The translations under genes were made by a program, and so were the position numbers. A stretch of 64,000 nucleotides of DNA, taken from NCBI GenBank assembly GCA_021904315.1, contig CM038907.1:24373223-24437222 (forward strand), given 5' to 3'. This DNA comes from Sphagnum magellanicum (taxonomy: Eukaryota; Streptophyta; Sphagnopsida; Sphagnales; Sphagnaceae). Under the pieces are notes generated by a model. The model saw nothing but the letters and a program-made list of their open reading frames with translations, did not search any database and had not been told where the DNA came from. Positions 1-13,354 of this stretch are shown here, piece after piece; position 1 is the first letter of the stretch, and every line of letters starts with the position of its first letter.

Positions 1-1184
1 ATCCTAGTGAAAGATATTGGATTTCTAAATGTGTTGAGGTGTATATTGAAAATGTTACATAATAATGGATTGTTGTCTAGTCAATTGAAAAACACATTTT
101 GTGATGACCAAAAAATTATACAAGAGATTTAGACGAACAAAATGAGATTGTACCCTGTAAGTTTGAATGACCATTTTCTTGGTCCTACTACCATGGACTT
201 GTTCAATATGTGCTTGGTTAGTGACCGTTCCTTTTACATACATTGAATTATGCTTTCGTGATAAAGAGAATCCACATCGAACTCCTAGCCTTTATTGTCA
301 TGAACATGGTCTTCTATAACACAAACAAAATTAATTATGTAAATTGTAATGATTATGCAAATGGAATAACATCCACAATAATGCTAAAACTAAATCATCT
401 TCATATCACATACATACATGCCATGACACATGTCATGGGTGTTGAAAAGGAGGTGTGCCCAAAAGTGAACTAGAACTGGGACTTACGTATCTTTGTAATA
501 CCTTTTTGTTTAGGAGGTTGGCCCCATTCAAAAACTTTTCATGCATGGGATCCAATTTGTCCACTTTAGTTAGGCTATAGAACACATTGGCATAAAACCC
601 CAAAGAAAAGTAATTAGGAATTCAATTTGATCACATGAACTCAATATAATGTCCACAACTTCAAAAATGAAGGTTTTGATACAAAGATATTCATGGATGT
701 CATAGGCACACAATCTAGGTTTAGGCAAGTACATGAATGTAATTCAAGATAAATGGGTTTTATCTTGAAATGTTTTCTAAACAACTAGACTTTGAAATGT
801 TTTGTTTGACCCAACATTCTTTTTATTAGAACAAAATAGTTGATTCCATCTACCTAGCCTTCACATGTGGAGAGTATCATATCATGCATAATACATAATA
901 CTAAAATTTGTTGGATTTGCCCATAAAGAAGAGATTATGTAGATTTGTGCAAAATTTTAGGACAAAATTTTTGGTCAATCTTTAACTAATGTGAAAATGG
1001 ATGAAAACATATTAAGGTGAACCAAAAGATTACAAAAATTCATGATTTTTCAAATGGTCCATGTGGATTAAGTAACCTTTCTTGATTAATGGTCATGTAC
1101 ATTTTGAATAAAGGCTTGGGGCTTGAATGACTTGTATTTTTTGACCAAACAACTTGATTAGAATGACCTATTTAATTTTTTGTC
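1..1184. other. AT-rich intergenic DNA, no gene seen
   Basis: Only short chance ORFs (about 60-75 codons) without recognisable motifs are present on either strand. There is no clear repeat boundary. It reads as old, decayed intergenic DNA. Confidence 0.6.
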
Positions 1185-1415
1185 AAATTGAACATTCAAT
1201 CAAGTTGAAGAAAAAAAATGATCACTTTGATCAAAATGGCCAATGACCTCTACTCAAGTGGGACATCTAGTCAAATTGGACAAAAGCAAATGACACCCTT
1301 GGTCACAATGGCTAATAATTTTTAATCATGTGGGACATCTAATCAAGTTGAACAAAAACAACTGACATCTTTGATCAAGATGACTAATGGTATTGTAGTC
1401 AAATGAGACATCCTA
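1185..1415. repeat. Degenerate tandem repeat, about 73-bp period
   Basis: The phrase GTGGGACATCTA recurs at about 1260 and 1330, with a diverged third copy (GAGACATCC) at about 1405. Each is followed or preceded by a TCAA-TTG-ACAAAA block. Spacing between equivalent points is 72-73 bases. Units are clearly diverged, so the array is old. Confidence 0.5.
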
Positions 1416-2672
1416 GATGCTAGATAATAGGTTAGGCTAACTAGTTAGCAAAGGCCTACTTGCCTACAATCCTTCCATCCTATAACCTACCTACCTCCTA
1501 CCTACAATTTACCATTTTACCTCCAACCTACCATTTACAACCTATGGGTGAAAGTATGATGCAATAATTGAATTTTAATGAATCCAAAGTTCACACAAAT
1601 ACATAAATTTTGTAATTCTTTTGTTAGATTTTTCACAATTCCAAGCCCTAACATTACACTCATTTTTGAAACTTCCTTTTAAATGATTCAATAACTTTGA
1701 TCTATAATATTTTTTTCCCTTATATAAATTTCTATTATAATGGATAATATGAATGTGAACTTTTGGTTTCATTTCATTTATTTATTTATTTTTCAATCTT
1801 AATTATTTTTTAATAAAAAAATTGTCAAATGTTCAGTGTGCCTTAAGCCTTATTAGATGAAATCATTGGTGTCACACTATTCTTCATATTGACAATACAA
1901 ACATTTGTTGGGTTCAACCACACTATTAGGAGCCACACATGCCCCTTTAGACCATTGTTTTATTCTTAAAATATTCTTACATTTTTTTAATACGTCTTTC
2001 AAAAAAACATTAAATTTTTAAAAAGTTTTCTTAATACTATTATGTTAAGGTGTATATTAAAAAATATCCACAAATATGTCATTTAAAAAATTTTCAAATT
2101 GTGTTTTTAGTGTCAAAACTCATTTTAAGTTGCTTTTATGCAACTTTTAAGCAATGGTTACAAGAAGTTAAAAGTCCTTATACATATTTTTCATTCATTA
2201 GATTGATTCCAAATTTTTATGATATGTACATAATGTATTCATAATAACATTTTATAGAAAAAATTCTCTTTATTATTATTTTCTTCTTTTACAATCCAAA
2301 ATTCAAAAATTTAAGTAGTGGTTACGATTGCTTTTAGAACATGTTAGTATGATTACACCCTATTCCTACTTATTTTTTTCTAATTTTTCATTTTTATGTC
2401 CATTATCAACTTTTTAAAATATTTTTCTTTATAACATGTTTGTAAAATAAAATAAAAAAGTTGAAAGTTTTGATTTCCACATGTCATGTATAACATGTTT
2501 GACCAATTCATGTGATTGAATTTTTAAAACTTCTTTTATTCCATATTTGTAATATGTAAAGTATATTTATAATTTTAAAAATTCAAAGATACAATACAAC
2601 TACCTAACATTCTTTAAGTACTTACTTATATAAAGTTAGTGTATTTGACCAAATGAAAATTGTTATCATATC
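1416..2672. other. AT-rich intergenic DNA
   Basis: This stretch holds a CCTA-rich patch (about 1450-1540) resembling the body of the SINE-like repeat at 2673, then featureless AT-rich sequence. No coding signal is visible. Confidence 0.5.
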
Positions 2673-3115
2673 AAGGTGTGGTCTATTGGTAGGGATTCAG
2701 TTTATCATTGTGAAGGTGAGGTCTTCGATTCTAGATACTTATAACATATGTACATGGCTAAGGGGCTAGGATAAGTAGGCTAAACTATGTTAATTAGACT
2801 ATCTAGATTAGCTAGGTTAGGTTACCACCTACCTATTTGTCTACCTTTTTGCAACTTACTAAGACCTATTTACCACCCATCTACTTACCAACCACAATTT
2901 AATATTATTTTTGAAAATAATCTTTAAAAGATAAATGATTTTATTTGGGCAAAAATTTTATAGTAAAAATGACCATTCCTTCCACTAATCAAATGACCAA
3001 TTAAATGGGCCACTATTTTGCTAAGCAAAAAGACCACCCTAGTCACACTAAACATGTTAAAATTGACTTGTCCAAAATGAGTAGATGGTCTTTTTGACAA
3101 CTATCTATGTTGGGT
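2673..3115 (+). mobile_element. tRNA-derived SINE-like repeat, copy 1
   Basis: The 5' end AAGGTGTGGTCTATTGGTAG resembles the A-box region of plant tRNA-derived SINEs. About 42 bases later GGTCTTCGATTCT matches a pol III B box (consensus GGTTCGANTCC) with an inserted base or two. A body of about 380 bases follows, containing TAGGTTAGG then CCTACC-rich sequence, and ending near TCCAAAATGA-GTAGATGG. A second, more diverged copy in the same orientation lies at 9879-10295. The 3' end is defined only by where similarity between the copies fades. No clear target duplication was identified. It could instead be an unrelated repeat with a fortuitous tRNA-like head, but the paired A/B-box spacing favours a SINE. 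Confidence 0.6.
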
Positions 3116-6100
3116 CCTTTTTTACCACAAACTTTGGTTAATTAAACATGAATTCTTTTAGTGGGGAAAAAAAACAAATGTGGAATCCATAATGAGTCAT
3201 ATTCATAACATAACATAGGGTGTTTGTTATCTCAAAATGGTATTCATTCCCCCTAAAACTACAAATTTGTGAATAAATAAAATACCATGCTTTAGAAATC
3301 CTCTCTAATACTAATATGAATTGAAAAATCAACCCATAATCCATCAATATATGATTTTCAAATATTTTCAATATATAAATAACACATTTCCATAATACCA
3401 TAAAATATCTATTTTCCATGGAATTAGTCCAATCTAGACAAGTATTTATTATATCATTACACCCTTAAAAAAAACATGCATTGGTATAGGTCATGATGCA
3501 TTAATAAGTCCATAACACAAATTGTGGACTATGACTGAGTAACATTGCCCTAACTTAGAAAGTCCATCTTGAAAATTCATGATATAATTTTTTTTTAAAA
3601 ATCTCATTATTGTAAAAAAGTGAGTCCTTCCAAGATATTATATGTATTTTGAGACATGTATCTTAAATTGATGTTTGGTTGGATATAAATTTGAGTATAT
3701 AAGTTTTCAATTGAAGTTGCACAAGGATAAATTGTTGGCATCATGGTTGTTTCCATCTTACATCTCAAATGGATGGATAACCCTAATGTGTTTTTGCTCT
3801 AGAATTTGTAGCTTGTGATGAAATAAATCTAAATATGGCATTTAGCTATTGAGACAATAACCAAGGTTGAAGCAAACTAGATGTTGGCAAACCAAAACCT
3901 TTGCTCTACTTGCAAAAATTCTAAATGGCATTACTCACAATGCAAGGTTGTGTGATATTGGTAAAATCTATCCATGAACTTTGTTCATCTTAACATTGGT
4001 ATCAACATCTATCTAATTTCTTACTTCTCATATGCTATTAAAGTTGGATTTGCATGAGTTTGTACATGACCATTGATTAAAAAAATATTGTCCTTACAAC
4101 ACAATGGATGGATTTTTCAAAATGTTTTTCATCATATTACCTTATAGATAATCAACTATTGCAACACAATCATGGTTTGTGGCCTAAAATATGTCATTTA
4201 ATCTTCAATTACCATTTGTTGTTCAAGGTCAAGATTCAAGGGAAAGGTGAAAGCATGTTTTGGGGAACCCCTTTTGGGCACATAGGTTAATATTATAATA
4301 TATACAATACATGTGCCCCTAAAAGTTTGTGCATTTTGTTTTGGGTTTCATTTTTGGTGTTTGGGCTTTACAATTTTGACTTTTACAAAACTAATGTTAT
4401 TTAATATGATTTGGAAGAAATAAATAAATCTAATCATTTGACTTAAAGGAGTCATGGGCATATTTATGATATATATAATATTGTAAAGCCTCATTTCTCA
4501 TTTGAAACTACAATTTGTATTTAGTTGCATTAATCATCCAAATAAGCATTTTAAATTGATTCTAAATGAAAGCCACCACCACAATGTTTGTCATTTTCAT
4601 GTGAATGTGATTGTTTTTCAAATTCTCAATTTACCACACACTTATGGCATCTTTCGTAGAAAGACCCCATTTATGATATGAAAAGGATGAAACCCTTCAC
4701 ATGGTTCACAAAACATGGTTCAATCACATATATTCACATGATTTGACAAGTATTACAAATTTCATAAAAAATAAAAATAATTTCAATAGTTTTTCAATTC
4801 AATCTTAGAAGTAACCTTATTTTCACACAAAAGTTACCATCACATAAAATAAAGTCAAAATGTTTAGTTTCTTTGTTAAATGTTTAGTTTATATTTTGGG
4901 CTATCATAATATTAAAAAAATTGTGAAAATCAAATTTAATATTGACATTGGAGAAGTTAAAAATGCATCACCCAAAAACAAATATACAATGACACATACT
5001 TGGGATCCATCATAATGTGTTTTCACCAAAAAATATTATCTATTCATATTAGATAATTACTAAACCATGGTTGCTTTAAGGTGGACTATACTACTTGAGG
5101 GTTTTCTTAAACTAAGGTGATAATTAGTTATGATGGCATTTATCATGGACTATCAAAATGATGACACTTCATTTGTCATGTATAGAAAGTGAAAAATGTG
5201 AATTCAAAATAATGTAAAAAATAAAATGAAATAAAGCATTATCAAATAATGAATTAAAATAGGATGCATTGAAACTTTCTCAATACAATAAAATTTCATT
5301 TAAAAAACTAAAAGGTTGTCATTTTTTATTTTTATTTTCTCCATTTCACATTGAAATCTTCAAGATTTCACATGGATTTTTTGACCAATCACATGTTTAG
5401 ACATTATAAGGTGGCCTATCAATGTTTGTGACAAAAAAAAGGATAATGATAAGATTTATACTTTGGGGCATAAACATGTTAAAATAGGCCAAAAAAAATC
5501 TTCAAATGCAAAAAAATAGAATTGTCAATTTTGGTTGTTAAGAAGCATGACAAATTCTTTGAAAATTAACATTTAAATTACATGAGCACATGTAGTATGA
5601 CATGGAAAAGTTTTTATAGCTTAAGATGTTATGTTATTTTTTTTTTCCAACTTATTTCATTTTCCTTGATTTAGTGTTGTTGTTCCATTTTGAACAAAGT
5701 AAGTTCATAAAGTATAATCATGAGATTTCATTTTAAAAATTCATTCTTAATATGGATCGTTCAAATAATGTTTAAATTTTTTTTACCATGTTACAAACAA
5801 AAAATGAATTTGTAATTCATATTGAAAAGTAGGTTTTTAACACTTCCAACCTATGTAAGGAAAAACTTGTTTTTGAAGGGCTTAACATTGTCATTTAATT
5901 AAAAGATTCAAGTTCCAAAAAATATGTATGAATATGCATATGGTTCAAACATTAATAACAAATCATTTAAATAATTTGATATGGGAAAAATATTAAATAT
6001 AACATTTTTAAAATTAAAAAAATTCTGAATAATAATATAGATTGGGGATTACCATATATGGTTTATTTAATATGGCAATTACATCCCAAAATTTATAACA

Positions 6101-6346
6101 TTGGTAAAATCGTTAAATTGTTTTTAAAAACAATTTCCATCTACTTTTATTTTTGAGCAATGATCACCAATTGGCTTATTTTAACATGCTTGTGTCTTTT
6201 GATAATGATTATAATTATAAAAATTATAATTAATTTAAGATAGTTTTCAAAATGTGAAAAGCGAACAACCTTAACCATGTTTTCACCTTAGGTTGCACCT
6301 TAGTAACCTATCCTTTTCATGATAGGTCACATGGTTAAATAGTTAT
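3116..6346. other. AT-rich intergenic DNA, no gene seen
   Basis: This is over 3 kb of AT-rich DNA with short chance ORFs of 60-93 codons and no recognised domain, tRNA or TE boundary. Homopolymer-rich stretches are common. Nothing beyond decayed intergenic sequence can be supported. Confidence 0.5.
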
Positions 6347-6349
6347 GAT

Positions 6350-7499
6350 CACTAGAAGAAAAATGAGATTTTGTGATTGGTTCTTGTGACTAATTTTTAA
6401 TCACATGTGACATATGAATTAAAATCCCACTATTCATGTTTAATTAGTTGCATGTGACCATAGTTGCAAATGGCATGGTCTTTAGATTAATTAATTAATT
6501 TTGGATCGCTCAATTTAAGGTCAATAAGATGTTGACATGGGGCATTATGTGGATAGGTAAGGAGGGTGAGCAAATCGAAATAAGTAGGTAGGCCTAGGCT
6601 AATTAAATAAGTTTAAAATAATCCCATTTTATTTTGGGTTACTTTTAAGGTTGAGCCTCTTTTATTGGTTCATCCCTTGAATAACATTTTCACTTTGAAC
6701 ACAATTAGTGCACTTAGTTATTTATTCCACATTGAAAAATGGAAAGTAAAAGATATGGGTTAAACATTTGAGTTGCAAATGTGACCAACTTAGTCACTAC
6801 CTATTTGCAACTATTTCCTAATATTTATTTTGTATTAGCCCATTCTACCAACTAAATATATTGGATATTATACATAATATTAATTTAATTTAATAATTTA
6901 ATAAATTAGTTATTTTATTATTTCGTTTTTTATAGGTTTTATTATCTATAATAATCAATGTTTAATAATAATGATAGTAATAGTAATAGTAATATATAGT
7001 ATGCATAATAAATCTTATAGATACACTTGTAATATGGCCTTAATACGTTTTGTATATATCTGAAATACAACTTGAATATACTCAAAATATACATATATAT
7101 CTTTTCTGTGTGATTGATATATTTTAATATGGTTTAAGTACAAGCTACATAAGATTCTAGTACACCCATATATACTTGCATTATATACTTGCAAATCCTA
7201 GTGTGCCCCCAATACCCTTTATAATACCTTTAGTGGACTTTAATATACTCATAGGTTGCAATTAATTTTGGTCACATTTGCAATTAATTGGACATTAATG
7301 GCCTTTCTTTGATGAAAACCAAACTAAAAGTTGTTCTCTTGGAAGGATGAAAAAAAATCACAAACTAGTTGCAATGTAATCACAAGTATGACCAAATATA
7401 ATAAATAGCTACAAAAATGACCAATGCTAGTTGCAAATGACATTTAGTCACATGTAGTTGCAAATATAATGGTTACAAAACCCCACATTTCTTCTAGTG
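6350..7499. mobile_element. Non-autonomous CACTA (En/Spm-type) DNA transposon
   Basis: The left end reads CACTAGAAGAAAAATGAGAT. The right end is its inverted counterpart, ending ...CATTTCTTCTAGTG, so both termini show CACTA followed by GAAGAAA, the classic CACTA terminus. Immediately outside both ends is the trinucleotide GAT (6347-6349 and 7500-7502), the 3-bp target duplication expected for this superfamily. Near both ends the motif TAGTTGCAAATG and related GTTGCA/GTGACC words recur in both orientations, as expected for subterminal transposase-binding repeats. The 1150-bp element has no ORF resembling a transposase, so it would depend on an autonomous relative elsewhere. Confidence 0.88.
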
Positions 7500-7876
7500 G
7501 ATAAGCAATGGTTACTAAATAAGTAGATGCTTATGTATATGATTAATTCATAAATTAAGACCATTGTTGTGCATGTAAGTATAAGTGGCCAATTTACATG
7601 TTGTCTAAATTTGTATGAATGTAAATCATTTATTCTTGCATGCCCAAGTTTTTACACCTACACCTACACTAACCATTATGAATATTTCTTGATTTACATT
7701 TACATGTCAATGTGTATATATTTGTATCATTTAAGTGTAAATAATGGTGCAAATAAACTCATTTTTGTTAGAAACTTTAATATTTTGTGAGAGAATGAAT
7801 GAATGAATAATGAACATAATATACAATAGGTAGTGGTGATGTTCTCATTTTGCACTTTTAACATTGTTTTAAGTTT

Positions 7877-8194
7877 CATTACATCACAAATTTAACATGC
7901 GACGAATTAATAATGAAAATTGTGCAAAGTTTGTTCACTCATAATTTCGTACATTTTACACATGAATATCATGTGTTGAAAACAAATTTGACACACAAAT
8001 AAATGTGTTGACGAATGAAGTATGAATCTATGAATGAATGAATGTCACACAAATTTCACATCTTCTTATAAATTTGTGTGTTAAAAGTGTTTTCAATGCA
8101 TGATATCAATATGTAAAACATACAAATTATGAATGAATGAATTTTGCATGATTTCCATTACTAACTTGTGAGATGTTAAGTTTGTGATGTAGTG
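7877..8194. mobile_element. Foldback (MITE-like) inverted-repeat element
   Basis: Two arms of about 120-125 bases (about 7877-8003 and 8070-8194) are imperfect reverse complements. The left arm starts CATTACATCACAAATTTAAC and the right arm, read inverted, starts CACTACATCACAAACTTAAC. Similarity continues through ATATCATG and GAAAAC-AATTTGACACAC. The central loop contains a GAAT repeat. The transcript would form a long hairpin. The CACTA-like right terminus suggests relationship to CACTA elements, but the flanking trinucleotides (TTT and CTT) do not match exactly, so the superfamily is uncertain. Confidence 0.68.
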
Positions 8195-9878
8195 CTTTGT
8201 TTTTGCATGTGAATTTGACCTTTTGCCATCTTGCACATAATTTCATCATGATTTTTCTTTGTTATTTCAAAAACCATAATCGACAATGATAAGAAGGAGG
8301 TGTAATACCTTCATTTTTTTTCAAATCACAATATATCTTCCATGGTAGTGAGACATGCAATACATTCATGTTTTTATAAGTGGTAATTTATTGTGGGAGG
8401 ATGATCATAATACCTTTTTCAAATGCATCTTCCATTTCCATTTTGTGTGTTATCTTTCCATGGAATGTATAAGAGTTTGATTGTGGTTTATAAATATTTT
8501 AACTATGGAAATGAAAGAAAAATTTCATGGTTCATGTTTTGGTTTTATATGTAAGGCTATGGCAAGTGGACAAGGGAACCCAAACTTGCAACCTTTAGGC
8601 CTATTGGCACATGAAAAAGACAACTTAAATTACAATGAAGTTTTTATAATCTCTTTCTATCTTCATCCACAAATGTTTGTATAAACAACAAGACCTTTGT
8701 TATTCAAGCATCTTGATTGGTAGAAAATTTATTAACTTTTCATTTTAAAACCAAGTTTTAGGTTCTTAGTAAAGTCTCTTTCTATATATGTTATGGATCT
8801 AGTGAAATACATGGGTATTTTTTAGTATGCTATGAATTTAATAATAAAATAATATCCCATTATATTTAAGATATTTTATTTATATTCTAATAATCAATTT
8901 TGGGCACCTTATTTACATTTAAATAAATTGTCAAAAAATTAGTTGCACCCTATTGTTTTGCATGTTATTTGGAAAGAATGAAAGTAACTTCCTTAGTTGA
9001 ATACATTCATACATGATTGAACCAAAGGTGCACTTTGAAAGTCATGAAGTTTTATTAATAGGTTGATGTGGAAGCTTGAAAATGACCAAAAAATGTTGTA
9101 ATAGTGTTGAAACAATGTTGAAATAATAATTTAGACACTAACTATAATGCCTAAAAAGAGATTTTGGGTATTTCTTATTTATTGGATTACTTTGAAATTT
9201 ATCCACATGCTATAATATATAATGCATTATAAACATTGCAAAATACATTTATTAAACATTCATGACATTTTAGAAATTGAACATGACTTTAATCATGTAA
9301 ACTAAGCACTAGTTACATTTCTTATGGCTCTTTAATTTGTGGATGTACTTAGTTTGAGTTTAAGGTTTTACATGTTTATAAAAATTGTAGATGTGTACGT
9401 ATACATGTGTGTGTGTGTGTGTGTGTGTGTTCTTGTTTTGTTTTACACATACCTTGATTTACATGGGATGAAAATGCTTTACACAATTTTACATTTAATA
9501 CATTTACATGTGAAATGTATATAATTTTGATATTTAGTTACATTTACTTGATTAATATATCAAAAACCATATACACACATAACATTGTTTAGGACCAATG
9601 TTGATCAATATTGAAAAATAATTTGGGTATCTAGTTGGGTCCAAAGAAATGCATTATAAATCAACCTATTGGATGATGTTTCACATGAAAATCAAGTACA
9701 AATCTATTTCCCCTAGTATTAACCTTATAAAAACCCATCAAAACTTATTTGGTCTAGTACCAATTTGATATAATTTGATGTTGCCTAATCTTCCTACTTG
9801 CTTACATAAATAATGTACAACATTTAATATGAAATTTAAACATGTGAAATAAAAAATATGACAAAAGATGTTACTTTT
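8195..9878. other. AT-rich intergenic DNA
   Basis: No gene is seen. The only distinct structure is the GT microsatellite at 9406-9430. The short ORF that spans it owes its Val/Cys-rich product to the dinucleotide repeat. Confidence 0.5.
9406..9430. repeat. (GT)n microsatellite
   Basis: There is an uninterrupted GT run of about 12 units. Confidence 0.95.
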
Positions 9879-10295
9879 GAAGGTGTGGTTCATTGGTTCA
9901 ACACTTGGTTTATCATTTGGAAGGTCAAGAATTTAATTTTTAATAATTGTAACGTATGTACATGCTTGAAGGCCTAGGGTAAACAAGCTAGGATAAATTA
10001 GGTTAAGTTAGGTTAGACTTGGTTAGGCTACCACCTACCTAACTACTATTTTACAACCTACCTAAACCCATGTTCTATCTACTTACTTAAATATCACAAA
10101 AACATAATTTTTGATAATAATCTAAAAAATAAATGGCTTAAATTTGAGTAAAAGTTGACCAATAAAATATGGTCTTCTATTTGCTAGTCAAAATAATCCA
10201 TTACTTTATTAATGAAAAAATAACCCTAATAGTGTCAAAATCAAGTGGTCCAAAATGATGGGATGATTGTTTTACAAACTTTTCAAGTCAGATAG
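9879..10295 (+). mobile_element. tRNA-derived SINE-like repeat, copy 2 (diverged)
   Basis: It begins AAGGTGTGGTTCATTGGTTC and aligns along its length with 2673-3115, sharing GTTTATCATT, the ACGTATGTACATG-type segment, TAGGTTAGGTTAG and CCACCTACCTA blocks, and the final TCCAAAATGATGGGATG. The B-box position has decayed to GGTCAAGAATTTAA. The orientation is the same as copy 1. Confidence 0.55.
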
Positions 10296-11805
10296 ACCAT
10301 GTTTTAAACTACTAGAATAACTATATCTACCCATGTACATACATGTGTTTCATTTAGGTAGATTATTTTTGAACTGTAAATCACTTTTTGCTTTACACAC
10401 TTGAGTTTTTACACAAAATGACATTTTCACAAGTCGTGCCAACTTACACACCAAGAAAAAAACTCCATAATTATGATATATTTCACTCCAATAAAGTTGT
10501 TTGACATGTGCAAAATTCATGAGAACAACCTCAAGTACTTCCACAAATGCTCATGTGATACTCATGTGAGTAGAAATTTAGAAGCTACATACTTGTGAAG
10601 AGCTAATGGCCTTGCACATTGTCAATGTAGAACCATTAGGGCCCTTTTTTCCTCTCTCAATCAAAATAAGCTCCACAACACTAGGTGATTTTTGAGTTGA
10701 ATATTTTAAAAAGTCGACCCTTTTGAATAATGGGTGATCATTAGGTGATTCTCAAGCTAAATATTTTGAAATTCGACACTTATGAATATGAGGCGATTCT
10801 TGCCAAAATTGGTGACAAGGGATACGTTTAGAAATGAAAATTGATACCAAGTGGGTGCATTAATTTTTCAAAATCTGGATATTTGGTAACCTAATGCCAT
10901 AAAATTCTTTTTTACAAAGACCTTACTTGGCTTGGTGTTCAAAAAGATAAGAATTTGCCAAGCATTGCTTAGGACCAGTGCTTGGAGGTTCTTTCTTTTG
11001 GGAACTTGGAACTGACACTTATGCATATGTACACTCTTCACAAGTAGTTCTCCAAAATCAAAGAAACAATTTTAGGTTGTTGATCAGTAGTTCTCAAAAA
11101 TTGTAGAATTGGTTTTTTTACCCGTGGTTCTAAGAAAAAGAACCTACCCTAAGATGTTGGTTCTTTGCTAGCTCTTTCATAAATGATACTTTGGAAATTT
11201 AGAGAGACCTGGAACTAATGGTTCTTTGATTATGAAAGTTTTCAAAAACCCACAACCAAAATGAGCGTTAATTTTGAAATTTTAAAAAAACCAAAACCAC
11301 AGTTCTTTGATTATGATTAGAAAAAAAAAACCTAGAACCAAAGATTTATAACAAAACTAGAACCACACAAGACAGTTTAGGACTAAAAGAGTTGTTATTA
11401 GATAGGTAATTAAAACAAAAATTGAACTAAACCCTAAACCCCTATCATATATCCCCCTATCTGAGGTAAAAATTAAAAAGGGCAAATATATATTATTTAT
11501 TGAATTAAAAATTAAAAAAAGTTCACATTTTGAAAGCATTGAGACAAATTTTCAAATCCAACCGAATCATGTAAAATCTCATGTCAAAATGCAAAAACTC
11601 GAAGTGTTTGATTCATCCTTGAATACAAATATGCACAAACCCATAAAATAATTTTGATTTGCTCAATAAAACATGGAGTTGGACTACCAATGACAAACAT
11701 ACACATACGTGCACAATGCTGCATCTAAGGAAGTTTGTGAGACTTTTGTGAATTCGACATTCACTTTGTATTTAGAATTGATCATCATGCTCCATGGTTT
11801 GTTGA
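10296..11805. other. Intergenic DNA with GGTTCT/AGAACC-rich patch
   Basis: From about 10970 to 11350 the words GGTTCT, GAACC and AGTTCT recur on both strands. They resemble the GGTTC-rich sequence inside intron 9 of the PILS-like gene (about 23440-23640). No coding or TE boundary could be defined. Confidence 0.4.
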
Positions 11806-11906
11806 CCCCACATTCCAACAAATTGGTAGAAGTGACACCACCACATCCCAATGAATTGCTAGAATTGGCATCACCACATCCCAACAAATTGATAGAATTG
11901 GAAACA
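11806..11906. repeat. Three-unit 33-bp tandem repeat
   Basis: Three 33-base units contain CACATCCCAA-AATTG-TAGAATTGG. Because 33 is a multiple of three, short ORFs stay open on both strands (11-residue repeats of the type HPN-LLE). Nothing indicates that either is a real protein. Confidence 0.75.
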
Positions 11907-13354
11907 CCCACAAACTAACTGATTTTTGATATATAAGGTTTCATGGCCTACTTACCCTAATGCTACTTGTTCAGATCATTGGCACATATCCTCTCTTGGG
12001 TATGGATACGTTTTGCATATATCCAAAGGTACAGATAAGGTCTAAATTTTCAAAATTACATACCCTAAGTATGTGCACCATGAATGTATATTGATTTTTA
12101 AAAAAAATTAAAATAAATAATATACCTTATCCATACCCAATGGGTATATCTGAGTAAAAGATATACTACCACACAACACACATAGAAACAATCCTTTCTA
12201 CAAGGTATAAAATCTTAGCACAACTTGTTTCCGAGTTTTTGGATACCTATTATGAGAGACACAAAAGCACCTCAAAGTTTAGGGTTTAGGGGTCAAGAGG
12301 TTTGTCAAAGGAGAACCTGATGGCGAAAAAGTTTCACACGTCGAATCTCATGTGACAAGCATTCAAGCATGCATCCTACAAATATTTAACATGTGTGAGG
12401 CATTTCCTATTAAACCAGGATTTTGTGATTATACTACAATTGAAAAATTGTAGCCAAGTTGTCCATAGAATCATGCATGGTGAGCTATAGGCCTTGACTT
12501 CCTCAGAAGAAATCCCACAAGACAGGGGAGTGGAACAAGTCCCTTTTTATATAGCAGAACAAAATCCAGGAAGTACAATGGAGGAAGAAAGCACAAAGCA
12601 CCACTAGCCTAGATGGTGCTTTCCTCACTACCAAAAAATTGTCTAAATGGTCCCCACTGAGATCTGACACTATCCTCCATCTTAGCCTGCTGGCTAGAAT
12701 CTCTAGGCAACTTTGTGCAAAGCAAGCTATAAAGCCATTTATACCCACCTCCCCAATTGAAGTCCATGCTTGCCCTTGTGTTCTTTGGAGTTTGACACAA
12801 TAAGAGATGGATTCTTATAAATTTTATTGAATTCACTCTAGAGAATAATATGGGAGTATATAATCTGTGTGAGTACTTTCAATTTGACATTTTTAAGCTC
12901 ATGTTTTACATGTAGTCTTTGCTTTTTGTATGCACCCAAGTTGGTCTTTGGATGGTTCCGAGTCAACCGACGTTTGCACCTTTTGCCAGTGTTAAGTGGA
13001 TGAGCATGGAGGATGGGTTTTGGGTGAAAAAGGAGTAATCACATTAACATAAAATCTGTATATTTTTCACAAAATTGAATTGAGAAAAAATCCTATGGAT
13101 TTTGTGTGTCTTTGATTTTCTTTGGGTTGAAGGATGTGTAGAAAAAAAAGGTAACCTTGATCCTATCCGTTGTGTAAGTCTTTCTTTGTCTTACATGTAG
13201 TGTAATCCCCCTGGCAGCAAGGTATTACATGGTGTAACAATCGATCGAGACATGACAATACAACAGGAGGTCCCATCATACTGGGTTTGCCCTGCATGTT
13301 AACAGTTTTGAGAAAATGGAATGCCTGATGGGAGAAGTGCTTGACAAGAGGTCT
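11907..13354. other. Intergenic DNA with a short inverted repeat
   Basis: A perfect 13-bp inverted repeat, TTGGGTATGGATA at 11996-12008 and its complement at 12128-12140, flanks about 120 bases. Overlapping minus-strand ORFs at 12503-12836 (75-81 codons) have no recognised domain. No gene can be supported. Confidence 0.4.

Noticed and set aside
12503-12836. Overlapping minus-strand ORFs of 75-81 codons
   Set aside because: No recognisable domain, two frames overlap the same bases, and no splice or composition signal distinguishes them from chance.
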